This document shows positions 36,095 to 46,100 of a DNA stretch of 60,241 nt, piece by piece (within the stretch, counting starts at the first letter, position 1; each line of letters starts with the position of its first letter). A program made the position numbers and the translations under genes. The notes beneath the pieces are model-generated. The model worked only from the letters and a program-made list of their open reading frames with translations, was not told the DNA's origin and did no database searches. The DNA is taken from contig JADBWH010000017.1 in the NCBI GenBank assembly GCA_020404105.1, positions 1-60,241 of the forward strand, written 5' to 3'. Origin of the DNA: Pseudanabaena sp. M53BS1SP1A06MG. Its GTDB lineage: Bacteria; Cyanobacteriota; Cyanobacteriia; Pseudanabaenales; Pseudanabaenaceae.

Positions 36095-37186
36095 ATGAAT
36101 TTACGCGATCGCTGGCGTTCAACATCCGAGAATATTCTCATTCCGATTGGAGCAGTACTTGCTTCGATAGTTGTTTTTGGGATTTTCTGTGCTATGCAAG
36201 GAAAGAATCCTCTCGCTATTTACAGCACGATCTATCAATCAGCTTTTGGTAATAGTTTTTCGTGGCAGGGTACATTAATTCGGTCTGCACCCCTAATGCT
36301 GACATCTTTATGCACGGCTTTACCTGCGATGCTGGGATTGACGATCATCGGTAATGAGGGTGCGCTAATTGTCGGTGGTTTAGGAGCAATCTCAATTGGG
36401 TTAGCCTTGTCATCATCACTGCCGCCCATATTAGTACAGATTGCGATGGCTATGGCTGGATTAATTACAGGTGGGCTTTGGGTGATGTTTGTTGGTGCAA
36501 TTAAATATTATCGAGGTGTAAACGAAACCATCAGTAGTTTATTAATGAATTATGTTGCGATCGCGGTTCTAAACACTCTAGTCGAGGGTCCGATGCGTGA
36601 TCCTTCTAGTCTCAATAAACCATCTAGTTTTCCCTTAGTCGCAGCAAATATGCTGCAAACCATTCCTAACTCGCGAGTGCATTATGGATTGATTTATGGC
36701 TTAGTTGCCTGTGCGATCGCCTATTTCCTAATTCATCGCACCACCTTTGGCTTTGCAGTGCGTACTGTCGGAGGTAATATCCGCGCTGCTAAAATTGCAG
36801 GATTGCCCGTAGGTAAGCTCACTTTAATTGTGACTTTTTTGGGCGGTTCCTGTGCAGGTTTAGCGGGCATGGTAGAAATTGCCGCAATTCATGGCAGTGC
36901 CAATGCTTCCCTCAATGCGGACTATGGATATAGTGGTATTTTGGTTGCTTTTATCGCCAGACAAAATCCTTTAGTAGCTGTACTAGTCGCTGTATTAATG
37001 GGTGGCATTTTGGCTAGCGGTAGCGCCCTACAGCGATCGTTTGGATTGCCAGATGCAACAGTTCTACTCTTCCAAGGTATTGTATTCCTTGCAATTCTTT
37101 TTAGTGAATCACTTTACGGTCGTTTTAACTTCTTTAAAGATCGTGAGTCTGAAGTTGAGATTGAAGCTTCGGCAAATGTTGTTTAA
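36095..37186 (+). CDS. ABC transporter permease (BMP/nucleoside-type), subunit 1
   Basis: About 363 residues from the ATG at 36095. A TTG at 36053 lies in the terminator and is unlikely. About ten TM helices. The BPD_transp_2 pattern is seen in MLTSLCTALPAMLGLTIIGN and in the cytosolic EAA-like loop FAVRTVGGNIRAAKIAGLPV. It pairs with the second permease at 37343. The ATPase partner is not in the window and must be encoded elsewhere or shared. Confidence 0.9.
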   Translation: MNLRDRWRSTSENILIPIGAVLASIVVFGIFCAMQGKNPLAIYSTIYQSAFGNSFSWQGTLIRSAPLMLTSLCTALPAMLGLTIIGNEGALIVGGLGAISIGLALSSSLPPILVQIAMAMAGLITGGLWVMFVGAIKYYRGVNETISSLLMNYVAIAVLNTLVEGPMRDPSSLNKPSSFPLVAANMLQTIPNSRVHYGLIYGLVACAIAYFLIHRTTFGFAVRTVGGNIRAAKIAGLPVGKLTLIVTFLGGSCAGLAGMVEIAAIHGSANASLNADYGYSGILVAFIARQNPLVAVLVAVLMGGILASGSALQRSFGLPDATVLLFQGIVFLAILFSESLYGRFNFFKDRESEVEIEASANVV

Positions 37187-37208
37187 TAAACCATTTAAGA
37201 ATTCACTA

Positions 37209-37284
37209 GATCCCCCCCAGCCCCCCTTAAAAAGGGGGGAGAATTAAATTCTTCCCCCTTTTTAAGGGGTATTGAGGGGGGATC
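37209..37284. repeat. GATCCCCC-type inverted repeat, copy 2
   Basis: GATCCCCCCCAGCCCCCC...AAAAGGGGGG and the opposing CCCCCTTTTTAAGGGG...GGGGGGATC make a compound palindrome of about 76 bases. It resembles 28821-28894 and sits between the two permease genes of one transporter. Confidence 0.8.
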
Positions 37285-37342
37285 TCTTAGAGTTTTTGAC
37301 CGCAGAAAGTAATTCTTAAAGCTAAAAGCCAAATTCAAAACT

Positions 37343-38269
37343 ATGACAGACGATACACTTGGTTGGATGAGCGTGCCACTGGCGATTGTTGCGGGGACTT
37401 TTCGAGGTAGCGCACCGTTTCTATTTGTAAGCTTGGGTGAATGTCTTACGGAAAAAGCTGGCAAAATTAATCTTGGGCTGGAAGGAACATTACTTACTGG
37501 GGCGATGACGGCCTATGCAGTTTCTTATTTGACGAAATCACCTTGGCTTGGTGTGCTTGCCGCAGGAATGACTGGTGTTGGATTAGGATTAATTCATGCT
37601 TGGTTATCACAGCGCCCACGAGTTAGTGATGTTGCCGTTGGCATCGCGATGATTATCTTCGGTAGTGGGATTGCATTTTTCTTTGGCAAACCTTTTATTC
37701 AGCCCAAAGCGGTTCCTCTGCCTTTATTTGAGTTAGGTAATTGGAGTAGTTACCCACAGATACAGGAAGCTTTTAAGATTAGTCCTTTACTCTTGATTGG
37801 TATAGCGATCGCGCCAATTATGCAGTGGTTCTTTAGTTCAACCCGTTGGGGTCTGTATGTGCGTGCTGTTGGAGACAGTCCTAGCGCCGCAAGAGCAATG
37901 GGGATTTCAGTGGTGGGTGTAAGAACTGGGGCGATTGTGGCAGGTAGTTTTTTAGCAGGAATTGGTGGTGCGAGTTTATCGCTGTACTACCCTGGACTGT
38001 GGTCTGAACGCATTTCTAGTGGACAGGGTTTGATGGCGGTCGCACTGGTGATTTTTGCGAGATGGCAGCCTATTCATTGTCTATGGGCGGCTCTTTTGTT
38101 TGGTGGCGCTCAAGCGATCGGACCTTCTTTGCAGGCTGTGGGCATTAGTTCCTATCGCTATCTATTCAATGCAGCTCCCTACATTATGACTCTGATAATT
38201 ACGATCGCAACCTGTTCACCGCGCAGGACTTTGAGTGGTTCACCAGGAGCTTTGGGGACAAATGAATAA
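37343..38269 (+). CDS. ABC transporter permease (BMP/nucleoside-type), subunit 2
   Basis: A 308-residue membrane protein with about eight to nine TM helices. GLEGTLLTGAMTAY and the cytosolic loop RWGLYVRAVGDSPSAARAMG are typical of the second (NupQ-like) permease of BMP systems. It forms a heterodimer with the upstream permease. It is separated from it by a GATCCCCC repeat of about 75 bases, although both presumably belong to one transcript. A terminator follows 4 bases after the stop. Confidence 0.9.
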   Translation: MTDDTLGWMSVPLAIVAGTFRGSAPFLFVSLGECLTEKAGKINLGLEGTLLTGAMTAYAVSYLTKSPWLGVLAAGMTGVGLGLIHAWLSQRPRVSDVAVGIAMIIFGSGIAFFFGKPFIQPKAVPLPLFELGNWSSYPQIQEAFKISPLLLIGIAIAPIMQWFFSSTRWGLYVRAVGDSPSAARAMGISVVGVRTGAIVAGSFLAGIGGASLSLYYPGLWSERISSGQGLMAVALVIFARWQPIHCLWAALLFGGAQAIGPSLQAVGISSYRYLFNAAPYIMTLIITIATCSPRRTLSGSPGALGTNE

Positions 38270-38272
38270 ACA

Positions 38273-38300
38273 AAAAAGCATTGCAATGCAAGGCTTTTTT
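38273..38300 (+). terminator. Terminator after the second permease
   Basis: AAAAAGCATTGC and GCAAGGCTTTTT pair with a T-run on the plus strand. Confidence 0.75.
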
Positions 38301-38356
38301 ATGCAAAGCGCTATAGGATAGAGTATCTATGCTGATATGTAGATGCTTTGTAGATT

Positions 38357-39727
38357 ATGGGAAATCAAAGACCGATCGCTGTAGATCTATTTGCAGGTGT
38401 AGGTGGAATGACCTTGGGTTTTGAGCAAGCAGGATTTGATGTACTTGCTTCGGTGGAGATTGATCCCATCCATTGTGCTACCCATGAGTATAATTTCCCC
38501 ATGTGGAAAGTGATTTGCGCTAGTGTGACTGACATATCGGGGGACGATATTCGTCAAAAATCAGACATAGGCGATCGCGAAGTTGATGTGGTATTCGGGG
38601 GACCACCTTGTCAAGGTTTTTCCCTAATGGGTAAACGTGCTTTTGATGATCCGCGTAATCAGTTAGTGTCACATTTCATGCGTTTAGTGACGGAACTAAG
38701 AGCCAAGTATTTTGTGATGGAAAATGTCAAAGGTTTGACTGTTGGTAATCATCGTAGATTTGTGGAGGAGGTAATTGAGAATTTTGAGAAACGTGGTTAC
38801 AAGATTCTCAAACCCTATCAAGTGTTGAATGCTGCACATTTTGGTGTACCGCAACATCGCGAAAGATTATTTCTCATCGGCTGTCGTCAAGATTTGCTAC
38901 TTCCCAATTACCCATCCCCCATCACCAAACCCGCCAAAGCGAAACGCATTCCTAAAGAGCTTGCGAAGTTGCCAGATAGCCCAACTGTCAAAGATGCGAT
39001 CGCTGATTTGCCAGATATTACTAGATATAAGGAGCTAAACGAGCAAGATTGGTGTGTTGCGTCCTATCGGAAGCCGAAAAGCATTTACGGTGAGTATTTA
39101 CGCGGTTTAAGAGTTGATCCTTTTGATCTTGCTTATCCTCGCCAATATGATTCTAAATTGCTGACTTCGAGTATTGGTACTGTACATAGTCCCACTTCTA
39201 TCATTCGTTTTTGCTCAACTGCAAATGGAGAAGTTGAGAAAGTCAGTAGATTCTTAAAGCTTGATCCTGATGGTATCTGTAATACTCTTAGGGCAGGTAC
39301 TCCCAGTAATCGAGGAGCATTCACTGCTCCCCGTCCAATTCATCCTGAACAACCACGTTGTATAACTGTCCGAGAAGCAGCAAGATTACATTCTTATCCT
39401 GATTGGTTTCGCTTTCATAGTACAAAATGGCATGGTTTCCGCCAAATTGGCAACTCAGTTCCACCATTGTTAGCTAGATCAGTTGCCCAGCAATTACGTG
39501 CGAGTTTAGGAATAAATATCATGCAGCCTCAAGAGAAAGTTAATTTAGGAAAGGACGAACTATTACGCCTAAAAATGTTGAAAGCAACAGAAAAATATAG
39601 TGTTGATGCCCATGTAATTGAATCAAGAATCAAAAAATTTGATTTAATTACTGATGTTACGTGGAACAAATATCACCCTCACCCCCCTGCCCCCTCTCCC
39701 TTGATGGGAGAGGGGGAGCTAGACTAA
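38357..39727 (+). CDS. DNA (cytosine-5) methyltransferase, C-terminus replaced by a mobile element
   Basis: A 456-residue C5 methyltransferase. Motif I is DLFAGVGGMTLGFEQAG at residues 9-25, motif IV GGPPCQGFS near residue 82, motif VI VMENVKG, motif IX REAARLHSYP and motif X QIGNSVPPLLA. There is no restriction enzyme beside it, so it is an orphan. Its size and the abundance of HIP1 sites suggest a CGATCG enzyme like cyanobacterial DmtA (M.Ssp6803I), which is an inference. The last 25 or so residues come from the family A element at 39651. Without it the frame would read FDLINPTIV and stop inside the convergent gene. Confidence 0.92.
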   Translation: MGNQRPIAVDLFAGVGGMTLGFEQAGFDVLASVEIDPIHCATHEYNFPMWKVICASVTDISGDDIRQKSDIGDREVDVVFGGPPCQGFSLMGKRAFDDPRNQLVSHFMRLVTELRAKYFVMENVKGLTVGNHRRFVEEVIENFEKRGYKILKPYQVLNAAHFGVPQHRERLFLIGCRQDLLLPNYPSPITKPAKAKRIPKELAKLPDSPTVKDAIADLPDITRYKELNEQDWCVASYRKPKSIYGEYLRGLRVDPFDLAYPRQYDSKLLTSSIGTVHSPTSIIRFCSTANGEVEKVSRFLKLDPDGICNTLRAGTPSNRGAFTAPRPIHPEQPRCITVREAARLHSYPDWFRFHSTKWHGFRQIGNSVPPLLARSVAQQLRASLGINIMQPQEKVNLGKDELLRLKMLKATEKYSVDAHVIESRIKKFDLITDVTWNKYHPHPPAPSPLMGEGELD

Positions 39728-39799
39728 TTTCTTGTTCCCCTCTCCCATAAGGGAGAGGGGCTAGGGGTGAGGGTCTTAGAAACTTCCACGTAACATCAG
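39651..39799 (+). repeat. Miniature inverted-repeat element, family A, copy 2, with 7-bp target duplication
   Basis: A complete 149-bp element. The 16-bp terminal repeats are perfect: CTGATGTTACGTGGAA at 39651-39666 and TTCCACGTAACATCAG at 39784-39799. It is flanked by TTAATTA at 39644-39650 and 39800-39806, a 7-bp duplication. It contains two G-rich palindromes. It is inserted within the last codons of the C5 methyltransferase gene, and 1-141 is the inverted sibling. Confidence 0.93.
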
Positions 39800-39803
39800 T
39801 TAA

Positions 39804-40202
39804 TTAATCCCACCATAGTGTAATGGCTTTATGGATAGAGAGCGATCGCTTGAGTAGCTCAAACCCATAGTCCTCATCAGTAAGATCGATATCTTTCAGC
39901 AAAACTTGGATTTCGTCCGATAGAGGCTGATTAAATTCTTCGGCAACGGCGATCGCATCAGCCATACAACCAAAATGTTGATCGATCACATCTGGACAGA
40001 ACTCATAAATTTCGATCGCCATCTCTGTTAAGTCCTCAGGCAAATCATTAAAGGTCACAGTTACCGCATCAAATTCGATATCACTCAATTCAAGCCCATA
40101 CTGAGCATCCCAATATTGGAACTGTTCGATCAGATCTTCCGTACTCAGATCGTAGTTATCGCCATTTGTCCCGACTTCGCGGATCTGTTGATATTTATCC
40201 AT
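39804..40202 (-). CDS. DUF4253-like acidic protein
   Basis: About 132 residues from the ATG at 40202, which has GGGAGC upstream; an in-frame ATG 15 bases earlier is less well placed. Very acidic. The segments LIEQFQYWDAQYGLELSDIE, VTVTFNDLPEDL, EFCPDVIDQHFGC and the C-terminal ITLWWD match my memory of DUF4253 proteins. The function is unknown. The family A element inserted just 5 bases beyond its 3' end. Before that insertion the methyltransferase frame would have overlapped this gene. Confidence 0.6.
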   Translation of the reverse strand: MDKYQQIREVGTNGDNYDLSTEDLIEQFQYWDAQYGLELSDIEFDAVTVTFNDLPEDLTEMAIEIYEFCPDVIDQHFGCMADAIAVAEEFNQPLSDEIQVLLKDIDLTDEDYGFELLKRSLSIHKAITLWWD

Positions 40203-40227
40203 ATTTTTTGCTCCCATAATTCAGACT

Positions 40228-40268
40228 AGAGAATTGTTTTCCCGCCTTCGGCGGGAAAACAATTCTCT
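40228..40268. repeat. Hairpin with C(TTCG)G loop
   Basis: AGAGAATTGTTTTCCCGCC, TTCG, then the complementary arm. The C(UUCG)G tetraloop is exceptionally stable in RNA. It lies between cysS and the DUF4253-like gene, both on the minus strand, so it probably terminates cysS. Confidence 0.75.
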
Positions 40269-40281
40269 AACTGGTTTTACA

Positions 40282-41724
40282 CTATGCTCTAAGCCAGCGC
40301 GTTGTGCCATCTTTTTGATCAATGAGGGTAATCCCTAATGCTTTTAACTCGTCTCGAATGCGATCGCCTTCTTTATAGTTCTTTGCCTTCTTCGCTTCAA
40401 TCCTTTGCTGAATTAAAGCCTCAATTTCTGTCTCACTGATGCCCTCTTCCTGAACTTGGCGATCACTAATATTTGCCACAAATCCTAAAACATTGGTCAT
40501 ATAGCTAAGGGATTGCCAATCTTGAAAGAGAACTTCTGAACTTGCAGCAGTCTTACCTGAATGAGAAAGAGAATTACGCTCAGCACGTAATTTTTTGGCT
40601 AATTCAAATACATGGGACATCGCCACAGACGTATTAAAGTCATCATCCATCGCTTCTTCAAAACAAGCGATCGCATTAGCAACATCATCTCTTAATGGAA
40701 CTTCACTACTTGCCCAACCTAATTGCTTACCAAACTCCGCAGCAAATAACATGCTATCGCGAATTGTTTCCCAGCCCTTAGTAGCCGCATTAATCGCTTC
40801 TTCGGTAAAGTCAATGGGTTGGCGGTATTGCGCTTGGAGGATAAATAAACGGATTGCCATCGGATCGAAATAGCCAAACAAATCGCGAATAGTTGTGAAA
40901 TTATTCAGCGATTTGGACATCTTCTCGCCATCGATATTCACAAACCCATTGTGCATCCAGTATTTAGCCAAAGGCTGATTAGAAGCTGCTTCCGATTGGG
41001 CAATTTCATTCTCATGGTGAGGGAATTGTAAATCTGAGCCACCAGCATGAATATCAATGGTATCGCCTAAACGCGATCGCACCATTGCCGAGCATTCAAT
41101 ATGCCAGCCTGGACGACCTTTTCCCCAAGGTGATTCCCAAAATGGTTCATTCGGTTTAGCCGCTTTCCATAATGCAAAGTCAAAGGGATAGCGCTTTTGT
41201 TCTTCTTGATCATCGACGCGACCGCTAGCCCCTGCCTGCATATCTTCCAGCTTGCGTCCAGATAGCTTGCCATAATTAGGGAATTTCTGCACTGCATAAT
41301 AAACATCTCCACCCACAGCATAGGCATAATCGCGATCGATCAACTTCTGAATGAGTTCAATAATTTCAGGAATTGTTTCCGTAGCGCGAGGATAGTCATC
41401 GGCTTTCTCAACATTTAGCCTAGCCATGTCCTCGTCGTAGGTGGCGATATATTGATTGGCGATCGCCTGCATCGTCGTCTCTCTTTCTAGCGCCCGTTTC
41501 AAAATCTTGTCATCAATATCCGTAATATTCTGGACAAATTTAATCTGATATTTGGTGGCTAAATAGCGGCGAATCATGTCCCAAACTACATAGGCTCTGG
41601 CATGACCCAAATGGCAATAGTCATAGACCGTTACACCACAAACATACATTTTCACAATCCCTGCTTCGAGGGGAATAAATTCTTCTTTGCGACGGGTGAG
41701 TGTGTTGTAAATGCGGAGGGTCAT
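40282..41724 (-). CDS. cysS: Cysteinyl-tRNA synthetase
   Basis: A 480-residue class I synthetase. The HIGH-type motif is in YDYCHLGHARAYVVWD. Zinc ligands include Cys in KMYVCGVTVYD and the GWHIECSAM and HAGGSDLQFPHHENE motifs. The KMSKS loop is GEKMSKSLNN. A C-terminal DALR-like helical domain ends in QKDGTTRWLR. It charges tRNA-Cys in the cytosol. The length and start are normal. It is transcribed toward the DUF4253-like gene with a UUCG hairpin between. Confidence 0.97.
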   Translation of the reverse strand: MTLRIYNTLTRRKEEFIPLEAGIVKMYVCGVTVYDYCHLGHARAYVVWDMIRRYLATKYQIKFVQNITDIDDKILKRALERETTMQAIANQYIATYDEDMARLNVEKADDYPRATETIPEIIELIQKLIDRDYAYAVGGDVYYAVQKFPNYGKLSGRKLEDMQAGASGRVDDQEEQKRYPFDFALWKAAKPNEPFWESPWGKGRPGWHIECSAMVRSRLGDTIDIHAGGSDLQFPHHENEIAQSEAASNQPLAKYWMHNGFVNIDGEKMSKSLNNFTTIRDLFGYFDPMAIRLFILQAQYRQPIDFTEEAINAATKGWETIRDSMLFAAEFGKQLGWASSEVPLRDDVANAIACFEEAMDDDFNTSVAMSHVFELAKKLRAERNSLSHSGKTAASSEVLFQDWQSLSYMTNVLGFVANISDRQVQEEGISETEIEALIQQRIEAKKAKNYKEGDRIRDELKALGITLIDQKDGTTRWLRA

Positions 41725-41770
41725 GAATTTGGCTATGTCTTGAGTATCTAGGCGCGAGGTAATTATACAG

Positions 41771-41822
41771 CAAAGCCATAGCGTAGGCTTAATCCATGCA
41801 TTGTCTGTACGCTATGGCTTTG
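41771..41822. repeat. Inverted repeat upstream of cysS
   Basis: CAAAGCCATAGCGTA and TACGCTATGGCTTTG with a 22-base loop, between cysS and the WYL regulator (both minus strand). It possibly terminates the WYL transcript. Confidence 0.6.
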
Positions 41823-41857
41823 TTATGAAAAGAGATGCAGCCTGCAACATAGTGAAA

Positions 41858-43018
41858 TTAGTCTGAAGTATTATATAAAGCTGCCAACCTTTGGGCTGTA
41901 AAACGAAAGCGATCGCGTAAATCCTTTGGCTCTAGTACCTGAGCGTGATGAACGAACTGATGTACCCAGCGACAAAACTCATTTAGCGATCGCGGCGGTA
42001 GGGAAATGCTGTAATCGATATAGTCGGGTTTGCCACTTCGATCAATCACTTGAGAAATATGTCTTTTTTCTCCCTCTTCGATAAAAGCAATTACAGGTGC
42101 AAAAAAGCGGATCTTGATTTGAACATATTCGAGAGTTCCTGCAATCTCTCTAGCTTGCTCAGACGGTTCACCAAGAAACAAGCCCCAACCTTTTTTAAAC
42201 AGATTCATTGCCACATTTAAACTTGATTTCTGGAGATCGGTTCCTCTGGGCTGATTAACAAATTGGATCTGGTCAGTGAAGCGATCAATCCGTTCAATTT
42301 CTATATGACCATTTTCGACATACTCATAGAGCAAATACCAAGCAATATCACGATAAATCAATTGCAAAGGGAAGACTTGTAAATATCCAATTTTCTGACT
42401 ATAGGGATCGGTATATCGATAGATGGTGATTGCTTGTCCGATCGCGATCGCTGATTCAACTTGCTCTAAACAATGATAAAGATTGTAGCGATTTTTCTTG
42501 ATATCTAGCATTTCATCAAGATCTGTGTAGATGATTGCTCGATCTATTTGCGATCGCACGGGATAGAGATAGTCTGCGGATTCTAAGATTTGTTTGCCGC
42601 GCAGTTTCTGTTCGAGTTCTTGGTAAATACGGATCGCTTGGGGCGATCGCTGATATTTTGCCATTGAGTTGAGGGCATTGAGAGCTACTTGCAAATCTTT
42701 AAAAGACATTACGCCTGTTCCAAGGAAGTAGCCCCAACGATAAATGCGCTTTTCTAAAAGCCCATATTTACGGAGTGTAACTAAGTCTTTGCGAAGGGTG
42801 GGAATGGAGTATTTAGTTAATGGAATATTGTATTGTTGTGCTAATTCGTATACTTTTGCTTGGACATTTTCTAGAGATTCATGAGCCGTTTGGGAATTCA
42901 TACCAAGGCGATCAGGGCAGCCAATTCCAGGGTGGTGAATGAAAGTCGCAATGAGAAGAATAAGGCGATCAAAGGCTTGGCGATCGCTATGGGGATGTAA
43001 GTTGTTAGTCTTCGGCAT
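41858..43018 (-). CDS. WYL-domain regulator of the CRISPR-associated TIGR03985 type
   Basis: A 386-residue protein. The N-terminal helix-turn-helix-like region reads the DNA (LTKYSIPTLRKDLVTLRKYG, about residues 70-90). A WYL domain at about 180-330 contains QLIYRDIAWYLLYEY in place of the canonical WYL, and a C-terminal WCX-like part ends in FRFTAQRLAALY. Family TIGR03985, WYL proteins tied to cyanobacterial CRISPR loci, fits by context and pattern. WYL proteins sense ligands, possibly nucleotides, and control cas operons. It is divergent from cas10, whose promoter it probably regulates. Confidence 0.8.
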   Translation of the reverse strand: MPKTNNLHPHSDRQAFDRLILLIATFIHHPGIGCPDRLGMNSQTAHESLENVQAKVYELAQQYNIPLTKYSIPTLRKDLVTLRKYGLLEKRIYRWGYFLGTGVMSFKDLQVALNALNSMAKYQRSPQAIRIYQELEQKLRGKQILESADYLYPVRSQIDRAIIYTDLDEMLDIKKNRYNLYHCLEQVESAIAIGQAITIYRYTDPYSQKIGYLQVFPLQLIYRDIAWYLLYEYVENGHIEIERIDRFTDQIQFVNQPRGTDLQKSSLNVAMNLFKKGWGLFLGEPSEQAREIAGTLEYVQIKIRFFAPVIAFIEEGEKRHISQVIDRSGKPDYIDYSISLPPRSLNEFCRWVHQFVHHAQVLEPKDLRDRFRFTAQRLAALYNTSD

Positions 43019-43195
43019 AGTGATATGTCAAGTAAATGACAATATTTATTAAAAGTTATCATTAGCCATGAATTTATGTTTATTAAGATACTTTGAGTCG
43101 TATATATAAATTATAAAAATATTCTCATAAATTAGCTATCGTGATAAATATCTGATAAATTGCCTTTGTAAATGCGTGTGGGAGGTAAAGCGATC
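43019..43195. promoter_or_regulatory. Divergent control region between the WYL regulator and cas10
   Basis: AT-rich. TGATAAAT occurs at 43142-43149 and again at 43153-43160, 11 bases apart, so on the same face of the helix. It may be a regulator site. GGGAGGT at 43183-43189 is a good ribosome-binding site for a GTG at 43196. Confidence 0.45.
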
Positions 43196-46100
43196 GTGAC
43201 TAAGGCATTTTGGCAAGCAAAAATTTGGGGTCTTCTTCACGATCCAGCATTGAAGGGCTTACACGCATCTGGTCAATTAGGGCAAGAGGGGGTGTGGCAG
43301 GATGGAAATGGATTGCCTTACCTAGAATGTATGAATGGTTGGGTATCACCTAAGTCAAAATATAATCACCTACGACCAAACACTAACTTAAGTGGTGTTT
43401 GGTTAGATCACATTGGACTATGTGATTTACTTTCTTCTGCTAGTGATCGCTGTACAGTTGGGCGATTACCATTTACAACATCCGTTACCTATGGGGATGA
43501 CGGCTTACAAATTCGTCATTTACTGTCGGGCGAGCCTTACTCATTAAAGCTAAATGATTGGCATGACAACATTAAAGTTGGTGCAACAGGTAAAACAAAA
43601 TTTATTCAAGAGCGAGAAAAAATTGTTATCCCTGAAGAGATTCGCAGATGTACTGATGCACGTAAAGTTTTTTGGTGGTTTTGGCGTTGTTTTCCTGAAG
43701 CTTTAGCACAATATGATGCTCAAATACAGCTATTACCTGCGGAAACTCGTATTCCTGATGCATCACTTTGGAGTCATACAAGCTTAACTGCGGCACTAGC
43801 TGGCTCTTTGGCTGGTTATTACAAGACTGAAGATGAATATCCTAAAAAAGGTGATGGATTTAAAGGAAAAGAATCACGTCCTCATGTTGCTGTTTTTAGC
43901 TTCACACCAGTACAGGAATTAATCAAAGCTAGTCGCAAATTACGCGACTTTTGGGCGGGTTCATGGCTATTGCATTATCTCTCAGCAAAAGCTTGTTGGG
44001 ATCTAGCATGGAAGTATGGACCAGATACATTGCTTTATCCTTGTTTATATGCACAACCATTGATTGACTATTGGCTTTTAGACAAATATCCAGAGTTTAA
44101 ACAATGGATTACATTCCCTAGCTCACGATCACTGCTGACAGCAGGATTTCCTAATGTAATTGTGGCAATCTTGCCAAACAATGCTAAAGGTCAAGAACAG
44201 GAAGGGAATCCTATATATGCAGCTATGCAGATGGTAAAGCAAAGTGTAGGAGATAGTTGGAGTAATCTTGGTGATGCAGTACTGGATAAGTTGAGAGAAA
44301 GAGATAGGCGCAATGGCGAAGATGACTTGAGTTGGAGAGAGATTTGGCTAAACTCTTGGTCAGGTTGGTTAGATTCACAATGGCAAACTTATTGGGTAGC
44401 AATGCCTATTGGACATCCTAAGTTTTCCTTAGATTGTTCGCCTCGTACCAAAAACAAAGATGATAAGGCAAATCAATTCAATAAAATTTCCTATGATGAA
44501 TGGCGCGAGATTCAAAATAATTTTGCTACTCCAGCGGAGAATCTTTTCCCAGAGCAAGAGTATAAATTTCTAGATGCTGTATTCAATCATGAGCCAGATT
44601 TAGAGGATGAATCCGTCAACTCAGGCAAAGTAGACAAGAAAAAATTTGATAAACAGCCGAATATGAATGTTGGCTCTTGGTGGGCAAGTTTATTTGAGAA
44701 AACTCGTAAAAGTCTTGATGCAGTTAAAAATGCTCGATCTTGGGAATTGCCAACTGCTAAAGCTCCACGTTCTTCTCTCTCTGGACTTGGCTCTGTTGTA
44801 CATCCTGTGTTTGATAGTGAACATCCTGAATGGGCAAGCGAATCTGAAACTAGAGAATTCTGGAAAGAAGGATTAGGTTTCTTTGATAAAACTGAGCAAA
44901 TGAATGCTACAGAGGTGGTCAAGCGTTTGCTACATGATGTTTTACCATCTGAATTATTTAAAGAATACGATCAATCTCAACAGTGGCGACGACTCTTTCA
45001 CTTGCCTGATTTGAGTTCAGGAGTAGCAGGTTGGCTAAAAGGACTAGAGATATCTGGTGATCCCGATCATAAAATTGCTGCTTTTGAACGTACTTGTCAA
45101 GAAATTATAACTAAGTACGAATGGACTAAAGAAGCTGCTGAAGAACCTTGGGGGATTCCTTGGATAAATCAGCATTATCAAAAATGGCAAAATAAGAATC
45201 CACGCTTACTCAATGCTAGTTGGCTTGTAGCAGATTTTGCTGATACTGATGATAAAAAAGATAGGTTGAAACAGGTTAAAGAATCAATCCAAAAGACATT
45301 TAAAGAAGGTAATAATCCTACGGATTGGTATGTCATTGCGGCTGGAGATGGTGACAATATGGGCAATTGGCTCAAAGGAGATAAGAAACTGATGCAACCT
45401 TATCGAGCATATATCCCTGATGCTTTACCATCTAAAATTGATCAACTCCCTCAACAATTAAGAGAGCCTTTTCAAGAATTTCTTGGACAAACTAAACGTA
45501 TGAGTCCTTCAACCCATAGCGCTCTATCTCGTGCTTTGCTTGACTTCTCTAATCAGCTTGTGCCATATCTGACTGAACAACGCTATGCGGGGCGATTAAT
45601 TTATGGTGGTGGAGATGATGTACTTGCTTATACGAATCTTTGGGAATGGGATCAGTGGCTGTGGGATATTCGGCAATGTTTTAGAGGAAGTGCCGATCCT
45701 CATGGTGAATTTGATAATTCGGGAGATTATTGGCGATGGGCTAGTGAAGAGTCACCTATAGCAAAACGCCCATTGTTTACGATGGGAAGTAGTGCGACGA
45801 TTAGTTTTGGGATTGTGATTGCTCATCATTCTGTCCCTTTAGCGATCGCACTTGAGGAAATGTGGCAAGCTGAAGAAGAAGCTAAAAAGCATGAGTATCT
45901 AAGTGGTTGTAGTCTTAAAACTCGCTCAGGAGATATCTACAATAAAAAAGATAGTGTGCAAGTTCGTGTGATTTATGGAAATGGCAATATTCTTAAGTCA
46001 ACTTGCAAGTTTGATACTTTTGCACTATGGCAAACCCTTTTAGCAATTCCTAACATCGAGCCTGCAATGTTTGAGCAAGCAGCAACTGTTTGGGAACAAC

